A stretch of DNA of 64,000 bases from Viscum album (taxonomy: Eukaryota; Streptophyta; Magnoliopsida; Santalales; Viscaceae), in contig OY728165.1 in NCBI GenBank assembly GCA_963277665.1, positions 1,760,462,772 through 1,760,526,771 of the forward strand, read 5' to 3'. Within the stretch, counting starts at the first letter, position 1. Each line of letters starts with the position of its first letter. Below the pieces are notes generated by a model. It made no database searches. It was not told the DNA's origin and was given only the letters and a program-made list of their open reading frames with translations. Shown here one piece after another: positions 13,447-24,530 of this stretch. The position numbers and the translations under genes were made by a program.

Positions 13447-14220
13447 ATTGAGGTTATTATGAGACAAAGGCCTCCTACTTTTAATAGATCAATTGATCCG
13501 TCAATAAAAATTAAATGGATCAACTCCATTGACACAATCATATTCATCCTTCAATATCCCAAAAAATATATGTCTCTTATATATGGTTATTATATTGAGG
13601 GTGAAGTTGATCAGTGGGGTAAATTTATCCAAAATAAAATGCATGAGGAAGAGATTGAGGCATTCGAATTGAAGGATTTCCAGAAAATGTTTTTCAATAA
13701 ATTCTTTCCTCTCACCCTACAACTTAATATGGAAAGGTACATCCTTTCACTCATGAAAATAGATGATGAATCTATCATATTATTTAAGTAAATTTTCAAA
13801 AGCCATGAACAATACACTTATGAATATGTCGTTACTTTGGAATTTAAGGCTTAAAACTTATTTTGTGGGAAAACCCATAACCTAAAAAATGAACTAGTGA
13901 TACTAGACATCAATAGCAATGATGAATTTATATGATGTGTCATCAAATACACAATTGAAATCAGAGAATCTTAAGGGTATCATAGGGATATGAAGAAAAA
14001 TAATGAACTTTATTCTATTTGTTTGATGGATAAATTACAAGGTTCTATGATATTAGAGCACCGCAATTCCCAATGGTACAGAATGAATGACCCCAAAAAT
14101 TTCCTAAAGGGGACGCGGAAATGTTTTAGGTGTGGAAGAGAAGGGCACTCGACCAATAATTTCAAAAAAGAGAATCTTGTTGTTGTAATAGAAGGATTTA
14201 AAAATCTATTTGACCATTAA
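13447..14220 (+). pseudogene. gag: gag pseudogene with zinc knuckle
   Basis: Gag forms the virus-like particle that packages element RNA. The first part (13459-13791, stop at 13789) has RPPTFNRSIDP, a gag opening in this family, then a helical retrotrans_gag segment with GEVDQWGKFIQ (usual GEA.xWW) and FQKMFFNKFFP (usual F...F...FP). After stops and frameshifts, an open piece at 13990-14220 contains the zinc knuckle CFRCGREGHSTNNF (14122-14163): CxxCxxxxHxxxx with the final Cys replaced by Phe. The antisense open frame over 13611-13817 is a shadow. Confidence 0.85.
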
Positions 14221-14369
14221 CACATTGTTCATTGTAATACTGCATAGAAAAAGGAAATTTTCAAACCAGTTACCTAATACAAGGGTTTAATCGGGGAAAC
14301 CAACAACCTCTAAGCCAACAAGGGTGATATTTTTCCTTCACATCTGCTGAAGAAAATACTGAAAATGAA

Positions 14370-14730
14370 GTTGTGATAGGTACAGTAATTCTTCATTATA
14401 TTATTGTGATCAATCTTTTTTATTAGTGTTCTACAAAATATTTTATATATAGAATGTTTTTTAGAACAATCCAAACACCACCACAAATCGTGTATGTAGA
14501 GATGTCTGTGGGAATGACAAATGGAGAAATTATTGCATCCCATGATTTTAACAGCACCTATATCATAATATGGTGATTGAACATCATGGAGAACCTTTTT
14601 CATTATCTCTATGGTGAAATTTGATTCAATTCTTGGAATAGATTACCTATCCCTATATAGATACAATGTAAATTGCTGGGAGAAGAAAATTACTCTCCAT
14701 ATGGAGAATCCACCCTGAAAATATACACGT
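14370..14730 (+). pseudogene. Aspartic protease remnant of the nested element
   Basis: The stretch FDSILGIDYLSLYRYNVNC (about 14620-14680) matches the DVILGMDWLSKYHAVIDC block that ends gypsy protease domains. The catalytic DSGA region upstream (around 14450-14560) is not readable. The protease would cut the Gag-Pol polyprotein. The antisense open frame at 14310-14603 is a shadow. Confidence 0.65.
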
Positions 14731-14829
14731 TGGAGGAGGAGGATGAATCCCTTTTAGCAACTCCATCTCAAGTGTGGATATTACTACCTTAGGAGTACAC
14801 GTATCATTCTAAAATGATAGATTCTAAGG

Positions 14830-15560
14830 TACAAACCATCCTTGATGACATTCTAGTTGTGAAGGAATTCATTAAAGTGTTTCCCATGTAATTTTCTAGA
14901 CTTCCTCCAAGAATTGATGCTGATTTATCGATTGATCTTATTTGTGGGGAATTTCCAATATCCATGAATCCATATAGAATGGTTGTTATAGAAAATGGGG
15001 AGATAACAAAACAACTACCATAGAATCTAGATAAAGGGTTTATATAACCAAGTTATTCACAATGGGGTACACCTGTCTTCTTCATCAAGAAGTAGGATTG
15101 GTCAATGTTCCGTTCCACTGATTTTCGTTGGATCAATGAAATCATGATAATGGAAAAGTATTCACTTTCCCCGAACTGAATACTTGTTCAATCAACTACA
15201 TGGAGTAAAATTATTCTCCGTTGTGGATTTTTGGTCGGGATATTATCACGTAATGGTGAAGGAGGATATCACAATGATTGGTTTTTGTACATGGTATGAA
15301 CAATATGAAATCAGAGTAATGCCTTTTGGACAAAAAAAATCTCCAACAATATTATGGGACTTGATGAAAATAGTATTTAGAGATTACCTAGAAAATGTTT
15401 CGATGGTCCTTATAGATGATATTCTAAAATAGTCCAAAACCAAGGAGGGTAATGAGGAGAATCAAAGCATTGTACAAGAGACCATGATAAAGGAGAATCT
15501 CTATGAAAAGTAGACAAGAGTGAGTTATGGTTAAAGGAAGTATCATTCCATGTTAATATC
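14830..15560 (+). pseudogene. Reverse transcriptase pseudogene of the nested element
   Basis: RT copies the element RNA into DNA. From about 14830 I read VKEFIKVFP, RLPPRIDADLSIDL, NPYRM, then KGFI-stop-PSYSQWGTPVFFIKK, and after a frameshift an open segment (15184-15432) with FNQLHGVKLFSVVDFWSGYYH, VMPFG and LIDDIL. The metal-binding pair in the YVDD/FIDD box is therefore kept (about 15412-15420), as is the D of the VDFWSGY block, but at least four in-frame stops lie upstream and just after. The antisense frame at 15410-15595 is a shadow. Confidence 0.9.
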
Positions 15561-15579
15561 ATCACAAGAAATGGTATAA

Positions 15580-16222
15580 ATGTGGATCCCTCCACGTAAA
15601 ATGCAATTCAGGGATGCACGAGCCAAAACATCTGTGGCGGATATCTGTAGCTTGCATGGGTTAGCAGGATATTATCACCCATTGGTGAGAAATTTTCCAC
15701 GATTGTCAAACCCTCTTACCAAGATATTTCAAATGGGGTTCATGTTTTCATGGAGTGATGAATGTTAATATAGCTACAAGGAGTTAAAAAAAGAGGCCTA
15801 TCACTGCACCTGTGCTCATAGAACCCACAAGTGGAAACCGTTTTTGGTAATCAGTGATGATTCAAAGAAATTCCTTGGTAGTGTATTACTACAAATTGAA
15901 AGAGTCATTTTTTTCTTCGATGAAATTGAATCTTCAGGGGAAAAAAATCCAACACATGATCTTGATTCAGATATAGTAATCTTCTCTTTTAAAACATGGA
16001 ATCATTATCACTATGGAGAGAAGATTGAAATATATACGGATCACAAAATAATCATATATTCTCATAGAATGATATGATAATATGACAATGAATATGGTTG
16101 GAGGTGATCAAAGACTATGAATTCTCAATTAACTATCGTCCGTTGAAATTTAATAATGTGAAAGATGCTCTATTTAGAAGGGACCCATTGATTCTATCAT
16201 TGATGAGAGTTGAAAAGGAATA
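15580..16222 (+). pseudogene. RT connection and RNase H pseudogene of the nested element
   Basis: It starts with LHGLAGYYHPLVRNF (about 15650-15695), the GYYRRFV connection motif. It continues to SWSDEC, then after a stop VISDDSKKFLGSVL (15850-15885; the first RNase H Asp region), NPTHDLDSDIVIFSFKTW (about 15945-16000), HYGEKIEIYTDHK (about 16010-16045) and, after stops, NVKDALFRRDP, the end motif of the domain. It is in four or more broken pieces. Confidence 0.85.
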
Positions 16223-16419
16223 AATATTATTTAATTTTATGAAGATGGATATGGGGATCATATGTAAGGGAACATCATAAATGCTTTCACAAATTATTCC
16301 TCAACCATCTATTTTTTTATTGTTAAATGGATTCTTAAAAGGATGATGTGGGAATTCAGTTGAAAGTGGAAACAATATGAAAAGGGAAATCCTAGGAATT
16401 ATATGTTAATGAAGAAGGA

Positions 16420-17714
16420 AGTGTGATTTTTGGTTCAACACTATGTGTTCAATAAAATCCAGTGTTAAAGAATATATTATTGGACTATTCACATAGCTTG
16501 AATGCCCCCATTGACCTAGGGAACACAAATATGTATTGAGATCTCTGAGAGAATTATTTGTGGGATAAATGAATAAGGAGATCGATGAGTATACATAAAA
16601 GTGCATAGTGTGTCAACAATTAAAGTTTGAGGGGCATAAGTCTAAGAGGATATTGCTACCATTACCCATACCGACATAAAACTGGGATAACATCACCATG
16701 GTGTTTGTCACCAGACATCCACAAACATTGAAAGGAAACAATGCTATCTTTTTTTTTGTGGATCATCTTACCAAGACCGCACAATTCAATGCAATTCATG
16801 AGGATTTCTAACTGGACCAAATGGAACAGATATACAATTTCTAAGTGGTAAGAATACATGTAGTACCACTAATCATTGTATCCGATTGAGATCCATGAAG
16901 AGTCTCAAACACACTTTGAATACTGAGCTGAACTTCAGTATGAATTATCATCATAATGCTGATGGACAATCTGAGTGGACTTTCCAACAATTGAGGAAAT
17001 GCTGAGAGCATGCTCAATATATAACAAATGTGTTTCGGATCAACATATCCCTCAGGATGAGTTCTCATACAATAACAGTTTCCACTCAATCATCCAAATG
17101 GATTCTTATGAAGCCCTTTGGGAAGATGTGAAAAACCACAACATGTTGGGATGATGTTTGGGTGTAAAAACATCTACGTTCGGAAATGGTAGATGAAATA
17201 GTAGACAAATATAAGACTATATAGCAGCAAATTAATGATTCCAAAAGTTGATAAAAAGATATGTTGATAATCATCGACAAGAACTAGAGTTTAAGGATAG
17301 AGACATGAAAATCCTCCAAATATCACCATGGAAGAGAGTTATGATATTTGGGGATAAGTAAAAGCATAGTCCAAGTTACGTAGCCTTTTTTTATATCATT
17401 GATCACATTCGAGTTGCAGGTAATTGACTAGAACCCCCAACGAACCTCCCTAAACTACAATATGTATTCCATTTATCACAATTGAGGAAGAACATACCTA
17501 ACCCATCACATGTTTTCAATCCATAGGTGATTCCATTGGAGAAATAACACTCAAATGAAGATAATCATGTGAATATCATATATTGTAGTGAAAATATTTT
17601 CTACGAAATAAGGAAATTCCCCTTTTTAATGTCTTGTGGGTAAACCACATATATGAAGAAGCTATGATGGAACCATGGGATGGGATTAGGTAGAGTTACC
17701 CACACCTATTTTAG
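16420..17714 (+). pseudogene. Integrase pseudogene with chromodomain-like tail
   Basis: The zinc region is degraded (16420-16660). The core is read as WDNITMVFV (about 16682-16710), where the first catalytic Asp is Val, then FFVDHLTKTAQF, and IVSD-stop-DP near 16880 for the second Asp. Near 17480-17525 comes LSQLRKNIPNPSHVF, equivalent to VSQLRKYIPDPSHV. The tail at 17604-17714 (RNKEIPLFNVLWVNH, EEAMMEPW, SYPHLF, then a stop) matches the chromodomain-like end of Tekay integrases, which in related elements binds modified histone H3. The last stop lies in the expected place, 35 bases before the polypurine tract. Antisense frames at 16406-17280 are shadows. Confidence 0.9.
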
Positions 17715-17748
17715 TGTTGTAAATGTAAATTTTGTTGGAGAAATCTCT

Positions 17749-17764
17749 GAAGGGGGGAATAAAG
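17749..17764 (+). other. Polypurine tract of the nested element
   Basis: GAAGGGGGGAATAAAG, purine-only apart from one T, sits immediately before the 3' LTR start. It is the primer site for plus-strand DNA synthesis and fixes the LTR edge at 17765. Confidence 0.8.
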
Positions 17765-18795
17765 TAACAAACTGGACATTCATGAATAAAATTAGCATTA
17801 TTTTATTTTATTATGGATATAAAAAACACATGAACTTTTTTTATTAGGATTCAATAACCGTTATATATCTTCACCACTGATAATATAATATTTCAAAAGT
17901 GAACAAAATACTTTTATATATATGGGGTTTAAACAAATAATTTCATCATGGAAAAGGCATGTGATAGCCCCGACTAGTAGTATTGTTCCCATTGAAGCCC
18001 ATTTATTAGATCTTTTCAAGTAGATATAATTTTTGGTCTTTTCCCAAGACCATGGCCAAGCTCATATCCAAAAACATAAGCATGAGTAAAATCGTTTACA
18101 GGAGAAATTCAAGCTCATCGAGATCACGAAACAAACAATGGTCACCAAACAACCCCATTAAATACCCAAGAGTCACACAATACTCTTAGGAAATAAGCTA
18201 CGATAATAATAGGATATGTATCAATAACCTAGAATATTTATTATGTCATTAATTATGAATATAATAAATAATAAGCCTTCATTTTATTATTGTAACATTG
18301 TAAATGGTTGTTAAAGCACAAATAGTCTTTTTAATTAATATTATAATTCAATTAAGAAAATTTATTTTTATGACTTAATGTTTTTTTATAGATAAATGAT
18401 ATTTTAATAAAATATAATTATTTAAAAAATTTAGAAAAAAATAAATTATCAAATAATTTTTAGGAATGCATTAGAATTTTTTATTAAGGTTTGAAAACTG
18501 TTATTTTTTCAAAACCCATGATTTTCAATAAATGTCGATTTTTTTCTAAAAGATAAAATTCACATATTTTGTAAATTATTTTGATAAAATGAATATTATT
18601 TTTTAAATTAGTACATCGAAATTATCCAACATTGAATTTGTCATATTTTTCTGAGACAATCTAATTTTTGGGTAAAAATTATATATTATTAACAATATAT
18701 AATATGCTTTATGAAATATTAATGACTAAATTGTAATATAATAAAATACTATAAAAGTTTTATTCTGAAAATATATATTTTACTTTTATTTTATA

Positions 18796-19910
18796 CTTAT
18801 ATGGGGAATCTTGAAGCAGCAGCTACCAATCTAGTGTGCCCTTCAGCGTACTAGGCTGATCATTGACTCGGTATGTCATTTCTCTCTTAAAGATGAAGAA
18901 TGCCTCTTGAAATTGTTCATCCACTACACCTTTTCTGTTCGGTTATGGAAGTATGTGAAAAAACCCTTTTAATGTTGTATATGTTTCTGTTCTGTTGAAT
19001 CAAGGCTTAAATCAGCCTTTTAGGAAGAACACAGTGGGCAAGTGAAATCTTTTCTTATTGCTGCCATTGTTTGTGTTTTTTGTTATATATGGAAGGCTCA
19101 GAATAACATCATCTTCAAAAACTACAAGCCCTCATTTCATGAGGGTGTTCTGGCTATTCATCATAGCATTAAAATTTCATTAGTGACTCAAACTAGAGTA
19201 ATAAATAATGATGTTTCTGACATTGTTCTTTTGAAGAATAGTGGTGTTAGTGGTAGGAAATGAAAGCACAAAGTGATGGTGTAAATTTAGAGGATCCCAC
19301 AAATCTATGAATGGATGAAGGTGAATGTGGATGAGGAATCCTCCGATGCACTATGGCCTGCTGGGTGCGGTGGTGTCTTTCGAACCCATCTGGGCTACGT
19401 TAATGGATGATTCTTCCACTACATTGGGATTGGTCTTTCTATTGAAGTAGGGTTATGGGCCAAGATAAAGGTGATCAGGTATGCAATCCGTTATGGTTGG
19501 TGAAAGGTATGGCTACAGTCTGACTTGCCTTTTACTATGAAAATTCTGAAATATCATTCAAGGAATGTTCCTTAGAGGATGTTATATCCATGGATTTCTT
19601 GTCTTAGTCAGGGTGAGTCAATATGACTTGATCTTTCTCATGTCGACAGAGAAGAAAATCAGGTTGTAGACGTTCTTTACCAAAGATTGATTTTGGTTGT
19701 CAGTTCTAGTTGGTCTTTTTATTTTGCCTAGTTTTTGCAATAGTTTTTTCCATATTGATAGTATTGGTGTTTTTCACACTAGGCTTGGTATGTCTTCCCT
19801 TTTCTGAGTTGTTTTGTATTGTTTAACTTTTTTACACAAAATATGATGGGAGGAGGCATTCTGTATGTCTCTCAGACCTTTTATCTATACGTTTTACCTT
19901 TAAAATAATG
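18796..19910 (+). mobile_element. 5'-truncated LINE (L1/RIL type) in the 3' LTR
   Basis: A 1.1-kb insertion of higher GC than its surroundings. It encodes the 3' end of plant LINE ORF2: a zf-RVT-like stretch (ECLLKLFIHYTFSVRLWKYV, about 18900-18958), an open segment at 19042-19261 with CVFCYIWKAQNNIIFKN, and a plant RNase H-like domain: WMKVNVDEESSDALWPAGCGG (about 19312-19375), IEVGLWAKIKVIRYAI (about 19440-19490) and REENQVVDVL. Several stops interrupt it. TTATTTTATA (18786-18795) and TTATTTTAGA (19911-19920) are probable target-site duplications. It must be younger than the LTR it split. Confidence 0.85.
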
Positions 19911-21400
19911 TTATTTTAGATTTGTTTGATTAATTTTACAATTCCATAGTATAACCTACAAAACATTTAAAATATTTTAAAATTTTAAAATGATTTCATT
20001 ATATGTCTTACTCAACTCCACATATGAAATCCAAATATTATAATCTGTTCCAACATTGGTTTTATTAAAAAATTTTTTACACTCCAATTTGGCACAAACG
20101 ATGGGAAAAATATGTTGTGGTTTGTGGTTTTGAATATTTAATTATATTAATTCCAAAACCAAGGATTGTGAAATAATAATGAATTCCCATCTCAATCCCA
20201 AAATAATCCCACACATGCACCCACATATAATCAATAATAATACATAGAGCATTTCTGTTTAATGATATCCTCTCTCTAAAAACCTTCCAAGGTTCGCCAT
20301 TTTCTCATGAATCCCCCCATCAAGCTCTGAATGTCACTCACTCATGTAAGGATTCCTTACATTCCTCTACTCATATCGAATTCAAGATTCTTATTCAAAA
20401 GTTGTTCTTATAATTTCAAATGTATATAATATAATTATTTTATCATCATTGTATTAATGTCAAATTAATGTTATTTTAATTAGGTATTATTTATCATCCA
20501 TCATTTTGACCTTTAACAATGTAGTTACTTTTTTCAAAATTTCATAAGGGATTGTCCACCTACCTGTTTTGACAAGAATTCTTTTCACGTTTTGTCTTTT
20601 AATTTATTTTATTCCTATATTGGGATAATTTATTATATATCCTCCATATATACAATTTTATTTACAATTTATTAGATCCTAATTAACTATCATTTATCCC
20701 TCTAATGAACCCTTATATATACACATTATGATGCCGAATTTTGGTATGGGCTTTCTTCTATTCTCATTTTTTTAAATATTATATATATTGATATATCATT
20801 TTATATAAAATTTAAAATGTTAGTGTATGGTTTTTTACCTCCACGTAATTCCATCCATATGTATTAATTATTAGAGGCATGGATTGTTTTCATAAATCCC
20901 TCCCATGGACACCTATTACCATGCTGAAATTTCATTAGAGTTTTTCAATTTCTCATCCTTTTCAAGTTTCTTTGCTATGTTTTGCCTTATATTTATGAAT
21001 TACTTGTGTTAGGGCAGGTATCTATATAACCCCCTTACATTCCATTTCATTTAAATATGATTAGATAACTCGTTATCTGTAATCCAACTTTTTTATGAAT
21101 TTTTATGACACGTGGTTATGCTACAGAAATTGCACTGCAACTTTCTAAGAAAAAATCAATATGTAGAGAATACAATACCCATTACACCATCATGGGTATT
21201 CACCCTTATGAAAATAGAAATATTTAATGATATATATATTTATGTGTTCCAAATTCCTTTATTGTTGAAAGAATTTTGATGGTGAATGATTCCATGTTAT
21301 GTGATCTATGTGGAAACGTTATACATGAAATGATATGTTTATGAAGGGTGTGCCTTCATAGTGTCCCAATGCATTGGGTAATTTTTATTTTCACGATTTT

Positions 21401-21524
21401 CCATGTGAAATGATGGTTTACTCATGTTAATCCATGTGAAATTAGTGTTTATTCATTCTAATTCATGTTCAATGATGGTTTACTAAGGTTAATCCATGTG
21501 CAATGAGGCTTGTCTAATGCTAAT
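21401..21524 (+). repeat. 31-base tandem repeat, four units (3' LTR)
   Basis: Units start at 21401, 21432, 21463 and 21494, each 31 bases, matching the four units at 12219-12342 in number and order. Confidence 0.9.
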
Positions 21525-21920
21525 ATCATGTTCTATGTTGTTTCCATGTTTCCTTGTTATGATAATCACGATATATCATGACTTTTTGTTCAGGTTTCTA
21601 TTTTTCTCTAGTGATATGCCTATTTCCTAACATGTACTGTCTTCTTAATGTTATGTGTTGTTTACTACCTTACTAGTTTTTATAGCTCACCCTTTTCTTA
21701 TGTATGTCCTCATGTATCTATTGCAATGCTATGTATGAAGGTAGTTGTGGTCATGTAAATTATTTTTTCAATAAAGTTGTTGTATTTTATGTTTTATGAT
21801 CTTATGTAATTATCCTAATTTCTCAAGGCACTAGACCTCACGATACTCGAAGTTGCATCAAGTGCTTGTTTATGTAGTAAATCATGTGTAAATATGTAAT
21901 AAAGAGCATTGTTGTTATAG

Positions 21921-22210
21921 TAATCTCCCACTTTCATAAGGAATATGCAATAACCATGTTATTATTCATAAGAACACATCCCAATACCTACATATATGCA
22001 TCACTATATATTAGAAATAATTTCCCTCTATAGGTTAATAAAATAATATGGGAACATGCTAACCTTCTTTTCAGTTTCTTGAAAAAAATTTCACATTCAT
22101 CAATCCAGAGGAACTGGACAACCTTATGAGTTAATGTTTTCATAGAATTAGATATTCATGGCAAATTATTGACAAATATTTGATAATATTTAGCGAAAAA
22201 AACAATGATA
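21921..22210 (-). pseudogene. RNase H N-terminal part and RT connection (unit 1)
   Basis: On the minus strand, KYYQIFVNNL (about 22193-22165; GYYRRFV motif) is followed by THKVVQFLWIDECE, LKRRLACS, IYSDAYM-stop-VLGCVLMNNNMVIAYS (about 22000-21945). This is the first half of gypsy RNase H including the YSDAS region. It ends at 21921 against the nested element; the second half continues at 9698 and below. Confidence 0.85.
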
Positions 22211-22379
22211 TGGATTATATAGACCATGGTAGGTCTAGGACAACATTCAATGGCCTCCATTATTGATGGATCTACTCATATACCATCTCCTGATATTATG
22301 TGACTCAAAAATGTAACCATTTGCAGCAATAAAGCACACCTTGTAAACTTTTTTATACAATTTCTCCCTCTATTGGGTA

Positions 22380-23030
22380 TTTAGTAAAATTATCAAGTAA
22401 TCTTCATGATATTACTTTTTCTTTTAAAATATAATAATATTATAAATAATGAATTCCATAAACTAGTCGAGGATATCTCTAGATAGAATAATAATAAATT
22501 CAATGAAGATCGCAAGGGAATTAGTAAGACCAAACGTCATCAATGTATATTCATAGTGTCCATACCTATTCGGTAATTTCATCCAAGTTATATCCTTATT
22601 ATTGTCCCTCAATTGATTATATCCATAATGAAATTAAATATTTGAAATTTATTCATCTTTCACACCATTGAGAAACAAATTCATCAATATTGGGAGGATG
22701 ATACGTGTTCTTGATCATGATATTGTTCATCTTCTGATCAGTAATGCCGAGTCGCATGGATAAGTCTTTATTTTTTTAGAACAATACTAGGTACACCCCA
22801 TGGTGAGAATCCTAGATGAATGAATCTCTTATAAATGATTTATTTTAGTTTCATCATATATTACTACAACTCAATAGAAGCAATTCTAGAAGGAGTCGTT
22901 GAAATTCAGGTGGAACCGGTAATGATTTATATTGAGAACTCAACTTCATATTTTGAGGGAGGTTAAGAAAATATTTTACAAATACATCAAGAGAAATCCC
23001 AAATAATATTTATATATTTGATTTTGGTTT
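22380..23030 (-). pseudogene. Reverse transcriptase pseudogene (unit 1)
   Basis: Minus-strand motifs are KYFLNLPQN near 22970 (the FP.DLPGLPP region), KRFIHLGFSPWGVPSIVLKK then a stop (about 22835-22770; usual [20 protein letters not shown]), and MTFGLTN (about 22545-22520; usual MPFGLTN). The FIDD catalytic box near 22440 reads FIIYN, so both catalytic Asp residues are gone. It is part of the minus-strand element that hosts the nested insertion. Confidence 0.85.
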
Positions 23031-23460
23031 TATACCCAACCATTTGAGATAAACACCCTTCTAAATAGAGATTATGACTCATACATTACATGCAATCTCC
23101 ATTTTATTTTCAAAATTAATGTCACATAGTCGAAAAATCATAAGAGGGCTTGAAAAATAAAATGAAACTTCCCTTACATGACATTAAATGTGGTGTTTAT
23201 GCAGATAAATCCATTCCAAGTATAATATGATATCAAATAAACCAATGGAATAATGAAAATATTTATAGAAATCACATTACAATAATCATCAACATGAGGG
23301 GATCATAGACATGGGTAGAAATCATCAAACCATTAGTGGATTGAAGTACTAATTCCACATATAATAATTTTTTTAATCATAACACCCTTAGAAAATTCAT
23401 TACCTATGAATTAATTGGGTGATATTTAATCCAATAAGACATTCTAAGTTCTAGATTAGA
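23030..23460 (-). pseudogene. Protease pseudogene (unit 1)
   Basis: Minus-strand ILGMDLSA (about 23228-23205) is the GMDWL block at the end of the aspartic protease. It is followed by degraded text and EGCLSQMVGYKTK (about 23065-23025) of the linker to RT. The active-site DSGA is not readable. Confidence 0.65.
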
Positions 23461-23589
23461 TAGTATGTTTACCTTTACCCACTTTTATATCTCACCCATC
23501 ATATAAAATAAATATTTCATGAGACTTCCTCTTATAATTCGTATTTAGAGGTTTTTGATGTCGATCATTATCACTATCCCTTGAATTTT

Positions 23590-24530
23590 GGAAATAATTA
23601 GCATAATTCCCATTTCCATAACACCTGTATCACTAAATATTGGAAGGTGCATTCTGGGTTTTGTTTTCACTATTCACACCATTAGATAACTTCTTTCAAT
23701 ATATTTGGAAATCTGATGCCTAATTGCCTCCCATTACACACACAAAAAATTAGTAGACCCCTTAATGAACTTTCAACCCTTATTCTTCAAAAAAAATTAT
23801 TAATAATAGAACAGTCATATGATTCATTTGATTTTTTTCAGATTTTCTTTCAAAATACATCATATATATCTGGAAGAAACAAGATTGATATATAAATCAG
23901 TACTCCATTTCAACCATGATTTCACAAAACTCTTAGTAGTTAGAATTTTAATTATAGCTAATTCCCTGATGAGAATTCCATTATGACACACAAGAATCTA
24001 TCACAGATATTGTTTTGTAGGATGATAATTCTTGTGTAATACCACACATTTCAAGTGATATTGGCGTCATAGATACTAATGAATTCATCATCCATTTGCT
24101 TCAACTCAAAGAACTCGTTCCCTATCTTTGAATTATGATCCCTAAAAATTAAAAAAATTAAAAATTAGTTTTTGAGATCAACCAAATTAATGGATTAAAT
24201 TTCATCTTGATGCCCCATATTATTAATTAGATTACACCACTAGTCTATATTGGCTTATAACTGATAAATTACAAGAATTAATTTCTCATGCTTTAAGCAC
24301 TAGAGAAAAGAAAATATCTTTTTAGTAGTACAGATCCATTTTTTAGTGATAGGTTTATGAAAATAACTGCTGAAAGAAGTTATAAATTTCCCTTTGGAGG
24401 TCTCAATAAATTTTTCTCCCTCCTATGGTTTTTTGGACATCCACCATGATTGATAGCTTGATAGATTTGTGTCATCATTGAAATAATGTATTTCATTCCT
24501 CCTCCCATTGTATTTAGTTGAACTAAGGGA
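23590..24530 (-). pseudogene. gag: gag pseudogene with zinc knuckle (unit 1)
   Basis: Minus-strand pieces in order: KWICTTKKIFSFL near 24345-24305 (usual WI..LEKIF), EFFELKQMDDEFISIYDA near 24115-24060 (usual EFLNLKQGDMSVAEYEA), and the zinc knuckle region YRCYGNGNYANYF near 23632-23594. In the knuckle the first Cys is a stop, the His is Asn and the last Cys is Phe. Stops and frame changes separate the pieces. The knuckle shares the final Cys-to-Phe change with the nested element at 14161, which may be common ancestry or chance. Confidence 0.8.

Larger units (their letters stand above)
9713..21915 (+). mobile_element. Complete plus-strand Tekay/Del-like LTR retrotransposon, nested
   Basis: A 12.2-kb element with a 5' LTR (about 3,028 bases), PBS, gag, protease, RT, RNase H, integrase with chromodomain-like tail, polypurine tract and 3' LTR (about 3,036 bases once a LINE is removed). 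The domain order and integrase tail point to the Tekay/Del chromoviruses. It is inserted in the RNase H region of a minus-strand relative. The heptamer GTTATAG flanks both ends (9706-9712, 21914-21920) and may include the target-site duplication, though the same letters also occur at the 5' LTR/PBS junction (12734-12740), so the exact edge is uncertain. The LTRs differ at many sites, and all frames are broken: an old, dead insertion. Confidence 0.85.
17765..21915 (+). mobile_element. 3' LTR of the nested element, interrupted by a LINE
   Basis: It aligns with the 5' LTR from its first base after the polypurine tract; the alignment breaks at about 18795 and resumes at 19911, the gap being a LINE. 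Without the LINE the length is about 3,036 bases, nearly equal to the 5' LTR. The right end is followed directly by RNase H coding sequence of the host element on the minus strand. The TG start has become TA. Confidence 0.85.

Noticed and set aside
21850..21920. RNase H THDL-like reading inside the LTR end
   Set aside because: A short match (FTHDLL) near 21865-21895 falls within sequence shared with the 5' LTR end, and the true THDLEL block is at 9690-9670.
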